A stretch of 32,140 nucleotides of DNA from an uncultured Oscillospiraceae bacterium (GCA_904395905.1 CAJFNZ010000153.1:1-32140), one strand, 5' to 3'. Shown: positions 8,358 through 17,308, numbered from the stretch's first letter. Notes: generated by a model not told the origin, from the letters alone. Program-made: numbers and translations.

Positions 8358-9821
8358 ATGACCCTCAACTCGCTGCCCTACGCGGCGTTTTTGGTGATTG
8401 CGGCGGCGCTGCACAGCCGGCTGCGGCCCTGGCGGCGCAACGGATTCCTGCTGGCGGTCAGCTGGCTCTTTTATGTTCTCTGCGCGCCGCGGTTCCTGCC
8501 GCTGCTGCTGGCCTCCACGGTGCTGTGCTACGGCCTGGGGCTGGCCATGGAGGCGCGCCCCGGCTGGCGGAAGGGCCTGCTGGCGGCCGGGCTGGTGCTG
8601 GGCTTCGGGGTGCTGTTCGCCTATAAGTACCTGGGCTTCTTCGGCCGGCTGGCCTCGTCTCTGCTGGGCCGGCTGGGCCTGGCGCCGCTGGCGCTGCCGG
8701 TCCTGGTCGCGCCGGTGGGGCTGTCCTTTTACACCTTCACCCTGGCCGGCTACCTGGTGGACGTCTGCCGGGGCAAGCGGCCGGCGGAGCGGAACTTCTG
8801 CGACTTCGCGCTGTTCGCCTCCTTCTTTCCGGCGGTGCTGTCGGGCCCCATCGAGCGGGCCGACCACCTGCTGCCCCAGCTGAAGGAACACCGCCGGGCC
8901 AACGCCGGCCCCACGGCCGGGGATGTGAAGGCGGGCGTCACCCGCTTCCTCCTGGGCCTGGCCAAGAAGATGATTCTCGCCGACCAGCTGGCCATCGCGG
9001 TCAACACGGCGTTTGCCAATCCGGCGCAGTTCACCGGCGTGCAGCTGCTCCTGGCGGCCATGGCCTACTCCCTCCAGATCTACTGTGACTTCTCGGCCTA
9101 TTCCGACATGGCCATCGGCTCGGGGCGGCTGCTGGGCATCACGCTGCTGGAGAATTTCAACGCCCCGTACCTCTGCCGGTCCATCCAGGATTTCTGGCGG
9201 CGGTGGCACATCTCCCTGAGCAGCTGGTTCCGGGACTATCTCTACATCCCCCTGGGCGGCAGCCGGCGGGGGACAGTGCGGAAGTACGGCAACGTCCTGA
9301 TTGTCTTTGCGGTCAGCGGCCTCTGGCATGGGGCTGCGGTGACGTTCCTGGTCTGGGGGCTCCTCAACGGTCTGTACCAGGTGGCCGGCGCTTTGCTGGC
9401 GCCGGCTCGGCGCCGGGTCCGGGAGGCCCTGCGCCTCCGGGAGGACGGGACGCCTCTCCGCCTGGTGCAGGCGGCGGTGTGCTTCCTGCTGCTGACGGTC
9501 GCCTGGGTCTTCTTCCGGGCCGAATCGCTGGGGAAGGCCGGGGAGATCCTCGGCCGCATCGCCACGATGGCCGGGGGCGTCTTCCCGCTGGGCGTCACGG
9601 CCCTGGGGCTGAGCCGGGCGCGGCTGCTGGCGGTGTGCCTGGCCGCGGCGGCGCTGTTCGTCCTGGAGGTGCTGGGCCAGAAGCGGCCCCTGACCGACCG
9701 GCTCTGCGCCACGGTCTGGCCCCGGTACGCCGTGTGGGTGGGCCTGGTGCTGGCCATCGCCGTCTTCGGGGCCTACGGCGCCGGGTACGACGCGCAGGAA
9801 TTTGTGTACTTCCAGTTTTGA
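8358..9821 (+). CDS. MBOAT-family membrane-bound O-acyltransferase (AlgI/DltB-like)
   Basis: Polytopic protein with DFALFASFFPAVLSGPIERADHLLPQL, YCDFSAYSDMAIGSGRLLGI, NAPYLCRSIQDFWRRWHISLSSWFRDYLYIPLGGSR, ALSGLWHG-like VSGLWHGAAVTFLVWG. Confidence 0.93.
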   Translation: MTLNSLPYAAFLVIAAALHSRLRPWRRNGFLLAVSWLFYVLCAPRFLPLLLASTVLCYGLGLAMEARPGWRKGLLAAGLVLGFGVLFAYKYLGFFGRLASSLLGRLGLAPLALPVLVAPVGLSFYTFTLAGYLVDVCRGKRPAERNFCDFALFASFFPAVLSGPIERADHLLPQLKEHRRANAGPTAGDVKAGVTRFLLGLAKKMILADQLAIAVNTAFANPAQFTGVQLLLAAMAYSLQIYCDFSAYSDMAIGSGRLLGITLLENFNAPYLCRSIQDFWRRWHISLSSWFRDYLYIPLGGSRRGTVRKYGNVLIVFAVSGLWHGAAVTFLVWGLLNGLYQVAGALLAPARRRVREALRLREDGTPLRLVQAAVCFLLLTVAWVFFRAESLGKAGEILGRIATMAGGVFPLGVTALGLSRARLLAVCLAAAALFVLEVLGQKRPLTDRLCATVWPRYAVWVGLVLAIAVFGAYGAGYDAQEFVYFQF

Positions 9822-9871
9822 GCCGCCGGCCATGCCGCGGCAATCCGGTGACAGGGAATGAGGTGGGAGAG

Positions 9872-10894
9872 ATGCGGACGCGCCGAAAGGAGGCGCTGGC
9901 CTGTGTGGTCAGCGTGGCGGTGCTGCTGGGCGCCCTGGCGCTGCTGACCCGGCTGCTGACGCCCAAGCAGCACGATATGGGCGCGACCTGGGGGCAGTTC
10001 CTCCAGGAGGAGCGGGACTCGGCGGACGTGCTGTTCTTCGGCAGCTCCCTGGTCTACTGCGACGTGGTCCCGGCGGTCCTCTGGGAGGAGACGGGGCTGA
10101 CCGGCTACGTGGTCGCCGGCCCGGAGCAGACGATTCCCATGACGTACTACTATCTCCGCGAGGCGCTGAACACCCAGTCGCCCCAGGCGGTGTTCGTGGA
10201 AATCACGGGGATGTTCTACGCCAGGTATACCAACTACACGAAGACGAACATCGGCCAGATGCCCTGGGGAATCAACCGGCTGCTGGCCACGTTCCGGGAG
10301 GCCGAGCCGGAGTACCGGGCGGGCCTGCTGTTCCCGCTGCTCTTCTACCACGACCGGTGGAGCCAGCTGACGGCCGACGACTTCGCCGTGACCTTCACCG
10401 GGTACGAGGCCGACCCCCTGGCCGGGTACACCTATCTGGACCTCTACCGGGAGGGCGGCGGCATTTACGACCGGGAGCTGGCCCGGGACGAGGCCAACGA
10501 GGCCCGCAGCTGGGTGGCCCTGACGGACATCTACCGGCTGCTGGTGGACGAGGGCATCCGGCCGGTGTTCTACGTGGCCCCCGGCCTGGGCCGGATCCCC
10601 GCGGCGGCTATGGAGCCGCTGAAGACCCGCATCCGCACGGAGATGCCCGAGGCCCTGGTGCTGGACTGCAACGAGCACTGGGAGGACATCGGCGCGGACG
10701 AGTCGCGGGATTTCTATGATGCGCTCCACTACAACGCGGCCGGGGCGGAGAAGTTCTCCCGCTTCCTCGGCCGGTGGATGGAGGAGAATCTGCCCCTGAT
10801 GCCCCTCCCCGGCCAGGACGCCGAGCTGTGGCAGAGCCGGGCCGACCTTTTCCACCAGCTGGCCGCGCAGCCCCTGACGCCGGCCGCCTCCTGA
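9872..10894 (+). CDS. SGNH-hydrolase-like (DltD/AlgX-like) partner of the MBOAT protein
   Basis: Signal-anchor N-terminus, then VLFFGSSLVYCDVVPAVL (GxS block) and late DALHYNAAGAEKFSRFL (DxxH block). Start ATG 9872, within ORF 9203..10894. Confidence 0.75.
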   Translation: MRTRRKEALACVVSVAVLLGALALLTRLLTPKQHDMGATWGQFLQEERDSADVLFFGSSLVYCDVVPAVLWEETGLTGYVVAGPEQTIPMTYYYLREALNTQSPQAVFVEITGMFYARYTNYTKTNIGQMPWGINRLLATFREAEPEYRAGLLFPLLFYHDRWSQLTADDFAVTFTGYEADPLAGYTYLDLYREGGGIYDRELARDEANEARSWVALTDIYRLLVDEGIRPVFYVAPGLGRIPAAAMEPLKTRIRTEMPEALVLDCNEHWEDIGADESRDFYDALHYNAAGAEKFSRFLGRWMEENLPLMPLPGQDAELWQSRADLFHQLAAQPLTPAAS

Positions 10895-10901
10895 ATACGC
10901 G

Positions 10902-10933
10902 AAAGCCCCCGGGTCCATCGGCCCGGGGGCTTT
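10902..10933 (+). terminator. Rho-independent terminator
   Basis: AAAGCCCCCGGG-TCCATCGG-CCCGGGGGCTTT followed by GTGTTCTT. Confidence 0.8.
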
Positions 10934-10978
10934 GTGTTCTTGAAATGGCACGAATTTGAAAAGATTTTGGGATTGTTA

Positions 10979-11006
10979 TTGACAGGTATCGAAAATAATT
11001 TATAAT
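10979..11006 (+). promoter_or_regulatory. Promoter of M20 peptidase gene
   Basis: TTGACA - 16 bp - TATAAT in an AT-rich intergenic stretch. Confidence 0.7.
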
Positions 11007-11086
11007 ATATTTATAGAAAGATGATAAACTAATGATACATCGCCGGGGTGCGGCAGAGTGAAACAGGAAGAAGGGAGCGGATACCA

Positions 11087-12265
11087 TTGACACGGGAGGA
11101 ACGACTCATCGCCCTATGCCGGAGCCTGATACGGACGCCCAGCCTCTCCGGGCAGGAGGAGCAGGTGGCCAAGCTGCTCCAGAAGACCATGCAGGACTAC
11201 GGCTTTGACGAGGTGACCATCGACCGCTACGGCAGCGTCCTGGGCTGCATCCGCGGCCGGCGGCCCGGCCGGCGGGTCCTGATGGACGGCCACATCGACA
11301 CCGTGGACGTCAGCGACCGGTCCCGCTGGACCCACGACCCCTACGGCGCCGAGATTGCGGACGGGAAGCTCTACGGCCGGGGCGCCTCGGACATGAAGGG
11401 CAGCGTGGCGGCCATGGTCTCGGCGGCCGCGCATTACGCGGAGGACACCGGGCGGGATTTCGCCGGCGCGATTTACGTCTCGTGCTCCGTCCACGAGGAG
11501 TGCTTCGAGGGCGTCTCCACCCGGGCCATCTCCGAGGCGGCCCGGCCGGACTGCGTCATCATCGGCGAGGCCACCAGCACGACGCTGAAAATCGGCCAGC
11601 GGGGCCGGGCGGAGGTGGTGCTGGAGACCGTGGGCAGGACGTGCCACTCGTCCAACCCCGAGGCGGGCGTCAACGCCGTCTACCACATGGCGGCGCTGAT
11701 TGACGAGATCCGGCAGCTGCCGGTCGCCAGCCATCCGGTGCTGGGGAAGGGCATCCTGGAGCTGACGGACATCATCTCCTCGCCGTATCCGGGGGCCTCG
11801 GTGGTGCCGGGGCTGTGCCGGGTCACCTGGGACCGGCGGACCCTGGTGGGGGAGACCGAGGAGAGCGTCCTGGCCCCGGTGCGGGAGGCCATCGCGCGGG
11901 TGCAGGCGCGGATCCCGGAGCTGCAGGCCCGGGTCTACCTGGCCGAGGGCCGGGAGACCTGCTGGACCGGGGAGACCATCGCGGCCAAGCGGTTCTTCCC
12001 GGCGTGGCTGCTGGAGGAGCAGGACCCCTTCGTGCAGAAGGTCCAGGCGGGCCTCCGGAAGGCGGGAATCGACGCCCCCATCTCCCATTTCTCCTTCTGC
12101 ACCAACGGCAGCCACTTCTGCGGGGAGAAGGGAATCCCGACCATCGGGTTTGGCCCGTCGCTGGAGCGACTGGCCCATGTGGTGGACGAGTACATCGAGG
12201 TGGAGCAGCTGCTCCAGGCCTGCAAGGGCTTCTACGGCATCCTGTCGGAGCTGACGGCGGGCTGA
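11087..12265 (+). CDS. M20-family metallohydrolase (YgeY/ArgE/DapE-like)
   Basis: MDGHIDTVDVSDRSRWTHDPYGAEIADGKLYGRGASDMKGSVAAMVSA, SVHEECFEGV, CTNGSHFCGEKGIPTIGFGP. Probable TTG start at 11087 after AAGGGAGCGG; ORF opens at GTG 11048. Confidence 0.85.
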   Translation: MTREERLIALCRSLIRTPSLSGQEEQVAKLLQKTMQDYGFDEVTIDRYGSVLGCIRGRRPGRRVLMDGHIDTVDVSDRSRWTHDPYGAEIADGKLYGRGASDMKGSVAAMVSAAAHYAEDTGRDFAGAIYVSCSVHEECFEGVSTRAISEAARPDCVIIGEATSTTLKIGQRGRAEVVLETVGRTCHSSNPEAGVNAVYHMAALIDEIRQLPVASHPVLGKGILELTDIISSPYPGASVVPGLCRVTWDRRTLVGETEESVLAPVREAIARVQARIPELQARVYLAEGRETCWTGETIAAKRFFPAWLLEEQDPFVQKVQAGLRKAGIDAPISHFSFCTNGSHFCGEKGIPTIGFGPSLERLAHVVDEYIEVEQLLQACKGFYGILSELTAG

Positions 12266-12284
12266 GGCCCTGGAAACTCCAGAA

Positions 12285-12317
12285 ACCCCCGGCGGGGCGT
12301 ATGCCTCCGCCGGGGGT
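12285..12317. terminator. Terminator between convergent M20 peptidase and iscU-like genes
   Basis: ACCCCCGGCGG-N11-CCGCCGGGGGT followed by GTTCGTTG. Confidence 0.7.
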
Positions 12318-12338
12318 GTTCGTTGTGTGTGCGGCGGA

Positions 12339-12782
12339 TTAGCCGGCGGCGCATGCGCCGTGGTGGCAGTCGCCGTGGCCGGCGGCGGCCAGCCGCTCGG
12401 GGACGGGCCGGCCGGTGCGCTCGTAGTAGTCCCGCAGCGCCGCCTGCACGGCCTCCTCCGCCAGCACCGAGCAGTGGAGCTTCACCGGCGGCAGGCCGTC
12501 CAGGGCCTCCACCACCGCGTGGTTGGTCAGCGCCATGGCCTCGTCCACGGTCTTGCCCTTGATGAGCTCCGTGGCCATCGAGCTGGTGGCGATGGCCGCG
12601 CCGCAGCCGAAGGTGTTGAACTTCACATCTTCAATGACGCCGTCGTCGTTGATGTTCAGGTAGATCTTCATGATGTCGCCGCACTTGGCGTTGCCCACCT
12701 GGCCCACGCCGTTGGCGTCTTCCAGCTCGCCCACGTTCCGGGGGTGGAGGAAGTGGTCCATGACCTTTTCGCTGTATGCCAT
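12339..12782 (-). CDS. iscU: IscU/NifU-type Fe-S cluster assembly scaffold protein
   Basis: YSEKVMDHFLHPRNVGEL, GNAKCGDIMKIYL, FNTFGCGAAIATSSMATELIKGK, KLHCSVLAEEAV: three conserved Cys. Confidence 0.93.
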   Translation of the reverse strand: MAYSEKVMDHFLHPRNVGELEDANGVGQVGNAKCGDIMKIYLNINDDGVIEDVKFNTFGCGAAIATSSMATELIKGKTVDEAMALTNHAVVEALDGLPPVKLHCSVLAEEAVQAALRDYYERTGRPVPERLAAAGHGDCHHGACAAG

Positions 12783-13963
12783 TACGATGCACGCTCCTTT
12801 TCCATCTGCTTCCAGACCGGCGACATGGCCCGCAGGCGGTCCACCACCTGGGGTACCGCGGTCAGGATGTGGTCGATTTCTTCTTCGGTGTTGAATTCGC
12901 TCAGGCTCAGGCGCAGGGAGCCGTGGGCAATCTCGTGGGGCAGCCCGATGGCCAGCAGCACGTGGCTGGGGTCCAGGGAGCCCGAGGTGCAGGCCGAGCC
13001 CGAGGAGGCCGCGATGCCCATGGTGTCCAGGAGCAGCAGCATGGCCTCCCCCTCGACGCCCGGGAAGCTGAAGTTGACGTTGCCGGCCAGGCGGCGCTCC
13101 CGGTCGCCGTTGAGCCGGGCCATGGGAATCCGGGAGAGCCCGTCAATCAGCTTGTCCCGCAGGGCCCGGACGGCGGCCTGGCGCTCGTCCATGTGGTCGC
13201 AGGCGTCCCGGAGGGCCGCGGCCATGGAGACGATGGCGGCCACGTTCTCGGTGCCGGCCCGCTTGCCCCGCTCCTGGGCGCCGCCGGCAATCAGCGGCGT
13301 CAGCGGCACCGCGCCGCGGCGGGCGTAGAGGACGCCGACGCCCTTGGGCCCGTGGAACTTGTGAGCCGAGAGGCTCAGCATATCAATCTGCTGGGCGGCC
13401 ACGTCGATGGGGAGATGGCCGGCGGCCTGGACGGCGTCGGTGTGGAAGGGGACGCCGGCCCGGCGGCAGATGGCGCCGATTTCGGCGATGGGCTGCACGG
13501 TGCCGATTTCGTTGTTGGCGAACATCACGCTGACCAGGGCGGTGTCGGGGCGGATGGCGGCCCGGACCTCCTCGGGCCGCACGAGGCCGTCCTCGTGGAC
13601 CGGCAGCAGCTGGACCTCGAAGCCCTCCTTCTCCAGCCGCTCCAGGGTGTGGAGGACGGCGTGGTGCTCAAAGGCCGTGGAAATCAGGTGGCGCTTGCCG
13701 GCCCGGCGGCCGGCCTCGGCTGCCGAGCGCAGGGCCTGGTTGTCGGCCTCGCTGCCGCCGGAGGTGAAGTAGATCTCCGCCGGCGCGGCGTGCAGGCACG
13801 CGGCGATGGTCGCCCGGGCCTTTTCCAAGGCGTCGGCGGCCGCCTGGCCGAACCCGTGGGGGCTGGACGGGTTGCCGTAAATCTGGTCCAGGTAGGGGAG
13901 CATGGCGGCCTTCGCCACGGGGCTCATGGCCGTGGTGGCCGCGTTGTCGGCGTAGACTTGCAT
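12782..13963 (-). CDS. iscS: Cysteine desulfurase (NifS/IscS family)
   Basis: YADNAATTAMSP, PLP-Lys SLSAHKFHGPKGVGVLYARRG, GTENVAAIVSMA, ASSGSACTSGSLDPSHVLLAIGL; overlaps iscU by one base. Confidence 0.93.
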   Translation of the reverse strand: MQVYADNAATTAMSPVAKAAMLPYLDQIYGNPSSPHGFGQAAADALEKARATIAACLHAAPAEIYFTSGGSEADNQALRSAAEAGRRAGKRHLISTAFEHHAVLHTLERLEKEGFEVQLLPVHEDGLVRPEEVRAAIRPDTALVSVMFANNEIGTVQPIAEIGAICRRAGVPFHTDAVQAAGHLPIDVAAQQIDMLSLSAHKFHGPKGVGVLYARRGAVPLTPLIAGGAQERGKRAGTENVAAIVSMAAALRDACDHMDERQAAVRALRDKLIDGLSRIPMARLNGDRERRLAGNVNFSFPGVEGEAMLLLLDTMGIAASSGSACTSGSLDPSHVLLAIGLPHEIAHGSLRLSLSEFNTEEEIDHILTAVPQVVDRLRAMSPVWKQMEKERAS

Positions 13964-14015
13964 GGGAATCCCTCATTTCTATATAGTCAAGTAATCCTAT
14001 CTGTTTTCTAGGAAT

Positions 14016-14044
14016 ATAATACACAACCCACCGCCCCCTGTCAA
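14016..14044 (-). promoter_or_regulatory. Promoter of iscS-iscU operon
   Basis: Minus strand TTGACA (14044-14039) - 17 bp - TATTAT (14021-14016). Confidence 0.7.
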
Positions 14045-14190
14045 GGGGGGAGGGCCGGCTTGTCAAAATATTTTGCGGGAGACGGTTGGACAGGCCGCCG
14101 CAGGCGTTCCCGATGCCGGTTGGACGGAACGGGAAAGGGAGCCCGGACGGGCCCCCTTTCCTGGGATTTTTCACGGGTGCCCGGCCGGAA

Positions 14191-14772
14191 TCAGCCCTCC
14201 GCCAGGGAGCGGGCCCGGACGAATTTGCTGCGGGGCTCCGGCGTCAGGCCGTAGCGCAGGCGCAGCGCTTCGGCCAGGGCCTCGGCCGCCGCGACGTCGC
14301 CGGATTTGTACTCCAGCTCCAGCTCACACAGCGGCTCGGTCCGGCCGCCGCCGGTCAGCTGCCCGCGGTCCAGGGCCAGCTCTGCCCGGCCGCCGCCGGT
14401 GTCCACCGCCAGGGCCCGGCGGGTGAACGCCGCGCCGCAGACCTCCGTCAGCGTCCGGCCGGCCAGCAGGTCCGCCAGCTCCGCCGGCGCGCCGGCGGCC
14501 AGCAGCTGCTCCACAGCCCGCGCCGCGTCGCCGCCGGGCACCTCCCACTCCCCGCGGCCGCCGCCGGGCAGGGGCGTCTTCAGGCACAGGACCGTCTCAT
14601 CGTTCTCCCGCCGCAGCCGCAGGGTCCACCGCCGCCGGGCCAGGTCGCCCTCGGCCGTGTCCAGGTAGCGGGACTCCATCCGCCACGTCGCCCAGGGACC
14701 GGGATGGTCCCGGGCCACCGCCTCCAAAGCGGCCGCGTCGGCCGCGTATTTCCACTCCAGCTCCCTGCCCAT
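14191..14772 (-). CDS. CYTH-domain protein (inorganic triphosphatase/ThTPase-like)
   Basis: ELEWKYA (ExExK-type start), RYLDTAEGDLARRRWTLRLRRENDETVLCLKTP, ELALDRGQL, CELELEYKSGD. Confidence 0.8.
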   Translation of the reverse strand: MGRELEWKYAADAAALEAVARDHPGPWATWRMESRYLDTAEGDLARRRWTLRLRRENDETVLCLKTPLPGGGRGEWEVPGGDAARAVEQLLAAGAPAELADLLAGRTLTEVCGAAFTRRALAVDTGGGRAELALDRGQLTGGGRTEPLCELELEYKSGDVAAAEALAEALRLRYGLTPEPRSKFVRARSLAEG

Positions 14773-14856
14773 GGGCCTGCCTCCTTGCCGGTTGTTTCTC
14801 TGTATTGTATCGAAAGTCTGCCCAAAAAGCAAGGCCGCCATTCCCCGGTGCATTTC

Positions 14857-14889
14857 CCGACAGCATCTCGCCGCTCATTCTGTTACAAT
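14857..14889 (+). promoter_or_regulatory. Candidate Spo0A-type promoter of spoIIE
   Basis: CCGACA (14857-14862) - 21 bp - TACAAT (14884-14889), ~22 bp before the spoIIE ATG; upstream TATCGAA (14808-14814) is 6/7 to the 0A box. Confidence 0.4.
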
Positions 14890-14911
14890 CAGGGAAACTC
14901 GGTACGAGGAG

Positions 14912-16918
14912 ATGGAGAACGTGAAAGAGACATTGGAGGCCGTCCGTTCCCTGCCGGTCCGTCTGCTGCGGCGGCTCCGGGCGCAGTTCGGGAGCGCGGC
15001 GGTCCGGGGCGCCCTCGGTTGGGCGGGCATCCTGGCGCTGGACTTTCTCTTTGCCGGCAGCGCCGTGGGCGGACGGGCCATGCCCTTTGCCGTCTGCCTG
15101 GTGGCCGCCGCCGGCGCACCCCTGCGGTCCCTGGCGGCGCTGTTGGGGGCGCTGCTGGGCTACCCGTACTTCTGGGGCTTCCAGGGGGCGCTGGAGTTCG
15201 GCGCGGCGGCCGTGCTGGTCTTTGCCGCCCTCTGCATCGTCGGCGACAGCGGCCTGGGCGGCGCCGGCTGGTTCCTGCCGGCCGTGACGGCCGCCATGTC
15301 CGGCCTGGTGGGGCTGCTGTTTCTGGTGCAGGCGCGGTTTGCGGCGGGAGCCGTGGTGTGGTATCTGGTGCGGCTGGCCGCGGCGGCCTGGGGCGCGCGG
15401 GTGCTGGAACGGGCCGTGGCGCGCCGGAGCCGCGGGGCGTGGATGGCCGGCCTCTGGTGCCTGATTTCCGGCTGTGCCGCCGTGGAGATTGCGGCCGACG
15501 CGACCCTGGGGCAGGTGCTGGCCGTGGCGGTGGCGGCCGCTGCGGCCCCCGGGGCCGAGGGGCTGCTGGTGTGCGTCCTGGCGGGGCTGGCGGTGGACAT
15601 GGCCACGGTGCCCCTGGTGAGCCTGACGGCTCTGCTGTGCGCGGCGGGGCTGGCGGTCCGCTGGCTGCCCCTGCGGCTCCGGGCGGCCCAGATTGTGGCC
15701 TTTCTGACGGTGGTGGTGGCTGGCGTCCTGTTCACCGCCGGGGCCATGCCGGAACTGGTGCCGGCGGCGGCCCTGGGCAGCTGTCTGGCGGCGCTGGTGC
15801 CGGCGTCGTGGTTCCTGGGCGACGAGGAGGCGGCCGCGGCGGCCACCGGCCGGCGGCTGGAGCTGGCGGCGGCCGTGCTGGAGGAGATTGGCCGCCGCCT
15901 GGAGGGGGAGCCCCCCGAGACGGCCTCCGACGCGGCGGTGGTCTTCGACCGGGCCTCGGACCGGGTCTGCGGCCGGTGCGTCCTGTGGAGCCAGTGCTGG
16001 CAGCAGCGGAGCACCGAGACATACCACGCCCTGTGCGCCGTGGCGCGGCCGATGCTGGAGCGGGGCGCCGTCGCCCGGGAGGACTTCCCCCACGGCTTTG
16101 CCGACAAGTGCTGCCGGATGGACACCCTGGTGTCGGCCATCAACCGCGAGCTGGACAACCTGACCTGCCGCCGCCAGTGCGAGCGCCGGCTGGCCGAGAG
16201 CCGCCGGGTCCTGCGCCGCCAGTACGGTTTCCTGGGGGACTACCTGCGCCAGGCGGCCCGGGAGGCCCCACCGCCGGAATCGCCGCGCTTCCGGCCGGAG
16301 CTGGGGGTGGCCATGGCCGGCAAGGAGGGCCACAGCCTGTCGGGCGACCGGGGGGCCTGCTTCCGGACGCCGGAGGGGCTCTACTGCCTCCTCCTGTGCG
16401 ACGGAATGGGGACCGGCCCCGAGGCGGCGGCGGAGAGCGCCGAGGCCATCCGCACGGTGGCCGGGCTCATCCGGGCCGGCGTGGAGCCCGGCGCGGCCCT
16501 GGAGACGCTCAACGGCGCATACATCCTCCGGGGGGACGGGGGCTTCTCCACGGTGGACCTGCTGGCCGTCAGCCTGGCGACCGGGCAGGGCACCCTCTAC
16601 AAGTGGGGCGCGGCCCCCTCCTACCGGAAGACGGCCGCAGGGGTGGAAAAGATTGGGACAGCCGCCCCTCCGCCGGGCCTCGGGGTTGGAGAGGACCACC
16701 GGGCGGCGGAGTATCGACTGTCCCTGTGCGATGGAGAAATGCTGGTGCTGCTCAGCGACGGGGCCGGCGGAGAGGAAGCCGGGCGGCAGGTTGCGGCCTG
16801 GGAAGATGGAAATCCCAAGGGCCTGGCAGCCGCGCTGGTCGCTGAGGCACCGGCGGGTGGAGAGGACGACCGGACGGCCCTGGCGCTCTGCCTGCGGCCC
16901 TGTTCGGTCCATGGATAA
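14912..16918 (+). CDS. spoIIE: Stage II sporulation protein E (membrane-bound PP2C-type phosphatase)
   Basis: ~10 TM N-terminus, CGRCVLWSQCW...DKCCRMDTLVSAINRELDN, LGVAMAGKEGHSLSGDRGACF, LLLCDGMGTGPEAAAES, LLSDGAGG. Start ATG 14912 approximate. Confidence 0.9.
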   Translation: MENVKETLEAVRSLPVRLLRRLRAQFGSAAVRGALGWAGILALDFLFAGSAVGGRAMPFAVCLVAAAGAPLRSLAALLGALLGYPYFWGFQGALEFGAAAVLVFAALCIVGDSGLGGAGWFLPAVTAAMSGLVGLLFLVQARFAAGAVVWYLVRLAAAAWGARVLERAVARRSRGAWMAGLWCLISGCAAVEIAADATLGQVLAVAVAAAAAPGAEGLLVCVLAGLAVDMATVPLVSLTALLCAAGLAVRWLPLRLRAAQIVAFLTVVVAGVLFTAGAMPELVPAAALGSCLAALVPASWFLGDEEAAAAATGRRLELAAAVLEEIGRRLEGEPPETASDAAVVFDRASDRVCGRCVLWSQCWQQRSTETYHALCAVARPMLERGAVAREDFPHGFADKCCRMDTLVSAINRELDNLTCRRQCERRLAESRRVLRRQYGFLGDYLRQAAREAPPPESPRFRPELGVAMAGKEGHSLSGDRGACFRTPEGLYCLLLCDGMGTGPEAAAESAEAIRTVAGLIRAGVEPGAALETLNGAYILRGDGGFSTVDLLAVSLATGQGTLYKWGAAPSYRKTAAGVEKIGTAAPPPGLGVGEDHRAAEYRLSLCDGEMLVLLSDGAGGEEAGRQVAAWEDGNPKGLAAALVAEAPAGGEDDRTALALCLRPCSVHG

Positions 16919-16999
16919 GATACCACGACCGGCGGGCGAAAACGTGTCGAACTTTCGCGCCGTGGGAAATATTTCCGAACCTTCCGCCGCGCCGGCCGG

Positions 17000-17242
17000 T
17001 CACAGCCAGAGCCCGCCCAGCAGCGAGACGCCGCTGCACGAGAGGAAGAGCAGGAGGAAGGCCAGCAGCACGTAGATGACGAAGAACGAGCGGGCAAAGT
17101 TTCGCTTGTTGACGTTGCGGGCGGCCAGGGCGTGGCAAATCAGGAACACCCATCCGACGACCGGCAGGGCGTAGAGCAGCTCGTAGCCAAAGTACGCCCA
17201 GGGGGACAGAGGGCGCAGTTCCTCGGGCAGTGGTTCATACAT
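17000..17242 (-). CDS. Small two-helix membrane protein, hypothetical
   Basis: MYEPLPEELRPLSPWAYFGYELLYALPVVGWVFLICHALAARNVNKRNFARSFFVIYVLLAFLLLF; RBS AAAGGAGGATTCTCC upstream. Confidence 0.75.
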   Translation of the reverse strand: MYEPLPEELRPLSPWAYFGYELLYALPVVGWVFLICHALAARNVNKRNFARSFFVIYVLLAFLLLFLSCSGVSLLGGLWL

Positions 17243-17270
17243 GGAGAATCCTCCTTTCCAAGAAACAGCG

Positions 17271-17296
17271 GGCCGGCGGAGCGCACTCCGCCGGCC
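17271..17296 (-). terminator. Terminator-like hairpin after pnp
   Basis: GGCCGGCGGAG-CGCA-CTCCGCCGGCC; short T-tract on the minus strand. Confidence 0.6.
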
Positions 17297-17308
17297 TGCA
17301 TTTTGTGG

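Noticed and set aside
8118-9833. 571-aa minus-strand ORF opposite the MBOAT gene
   Set aside because: R/Q/P/H-rich without recognisable fold; the plus strand has a canonical MBOAT protein and promoter.
9203-9871. N-terminal ~220 aa of ORF 9203..10894
   Set aside because: Out-of-frame readthrough of the MBOAT gene; the true SGNH-like gene starts at ATG 9872.
12776-14011. 411-aa plus-strand ORF opposite iscS
   Set aside because: Antisense of a clear cysteine desulfurase; no independent motif or RBS support.
14129-14160. Hairpin GGAAAGGGAGCCCG/CGGGCCCCCTTTCC near the CYTH gene end
   Set aside because: One mismatch and a 2-nt loop; it may be a terminator but lacks a convincing minus-strand T-tract, so not listed as a feature.
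14086-16845. 919-aa plus-strand ORF and 771-aa minus-strand ORF (14597..16912) over spoIIE
   Set aside because: Both are out-of-frame readings of the spoIIE coding sequence with strongly biased composition; SpoIIE motifs are in the third frame.
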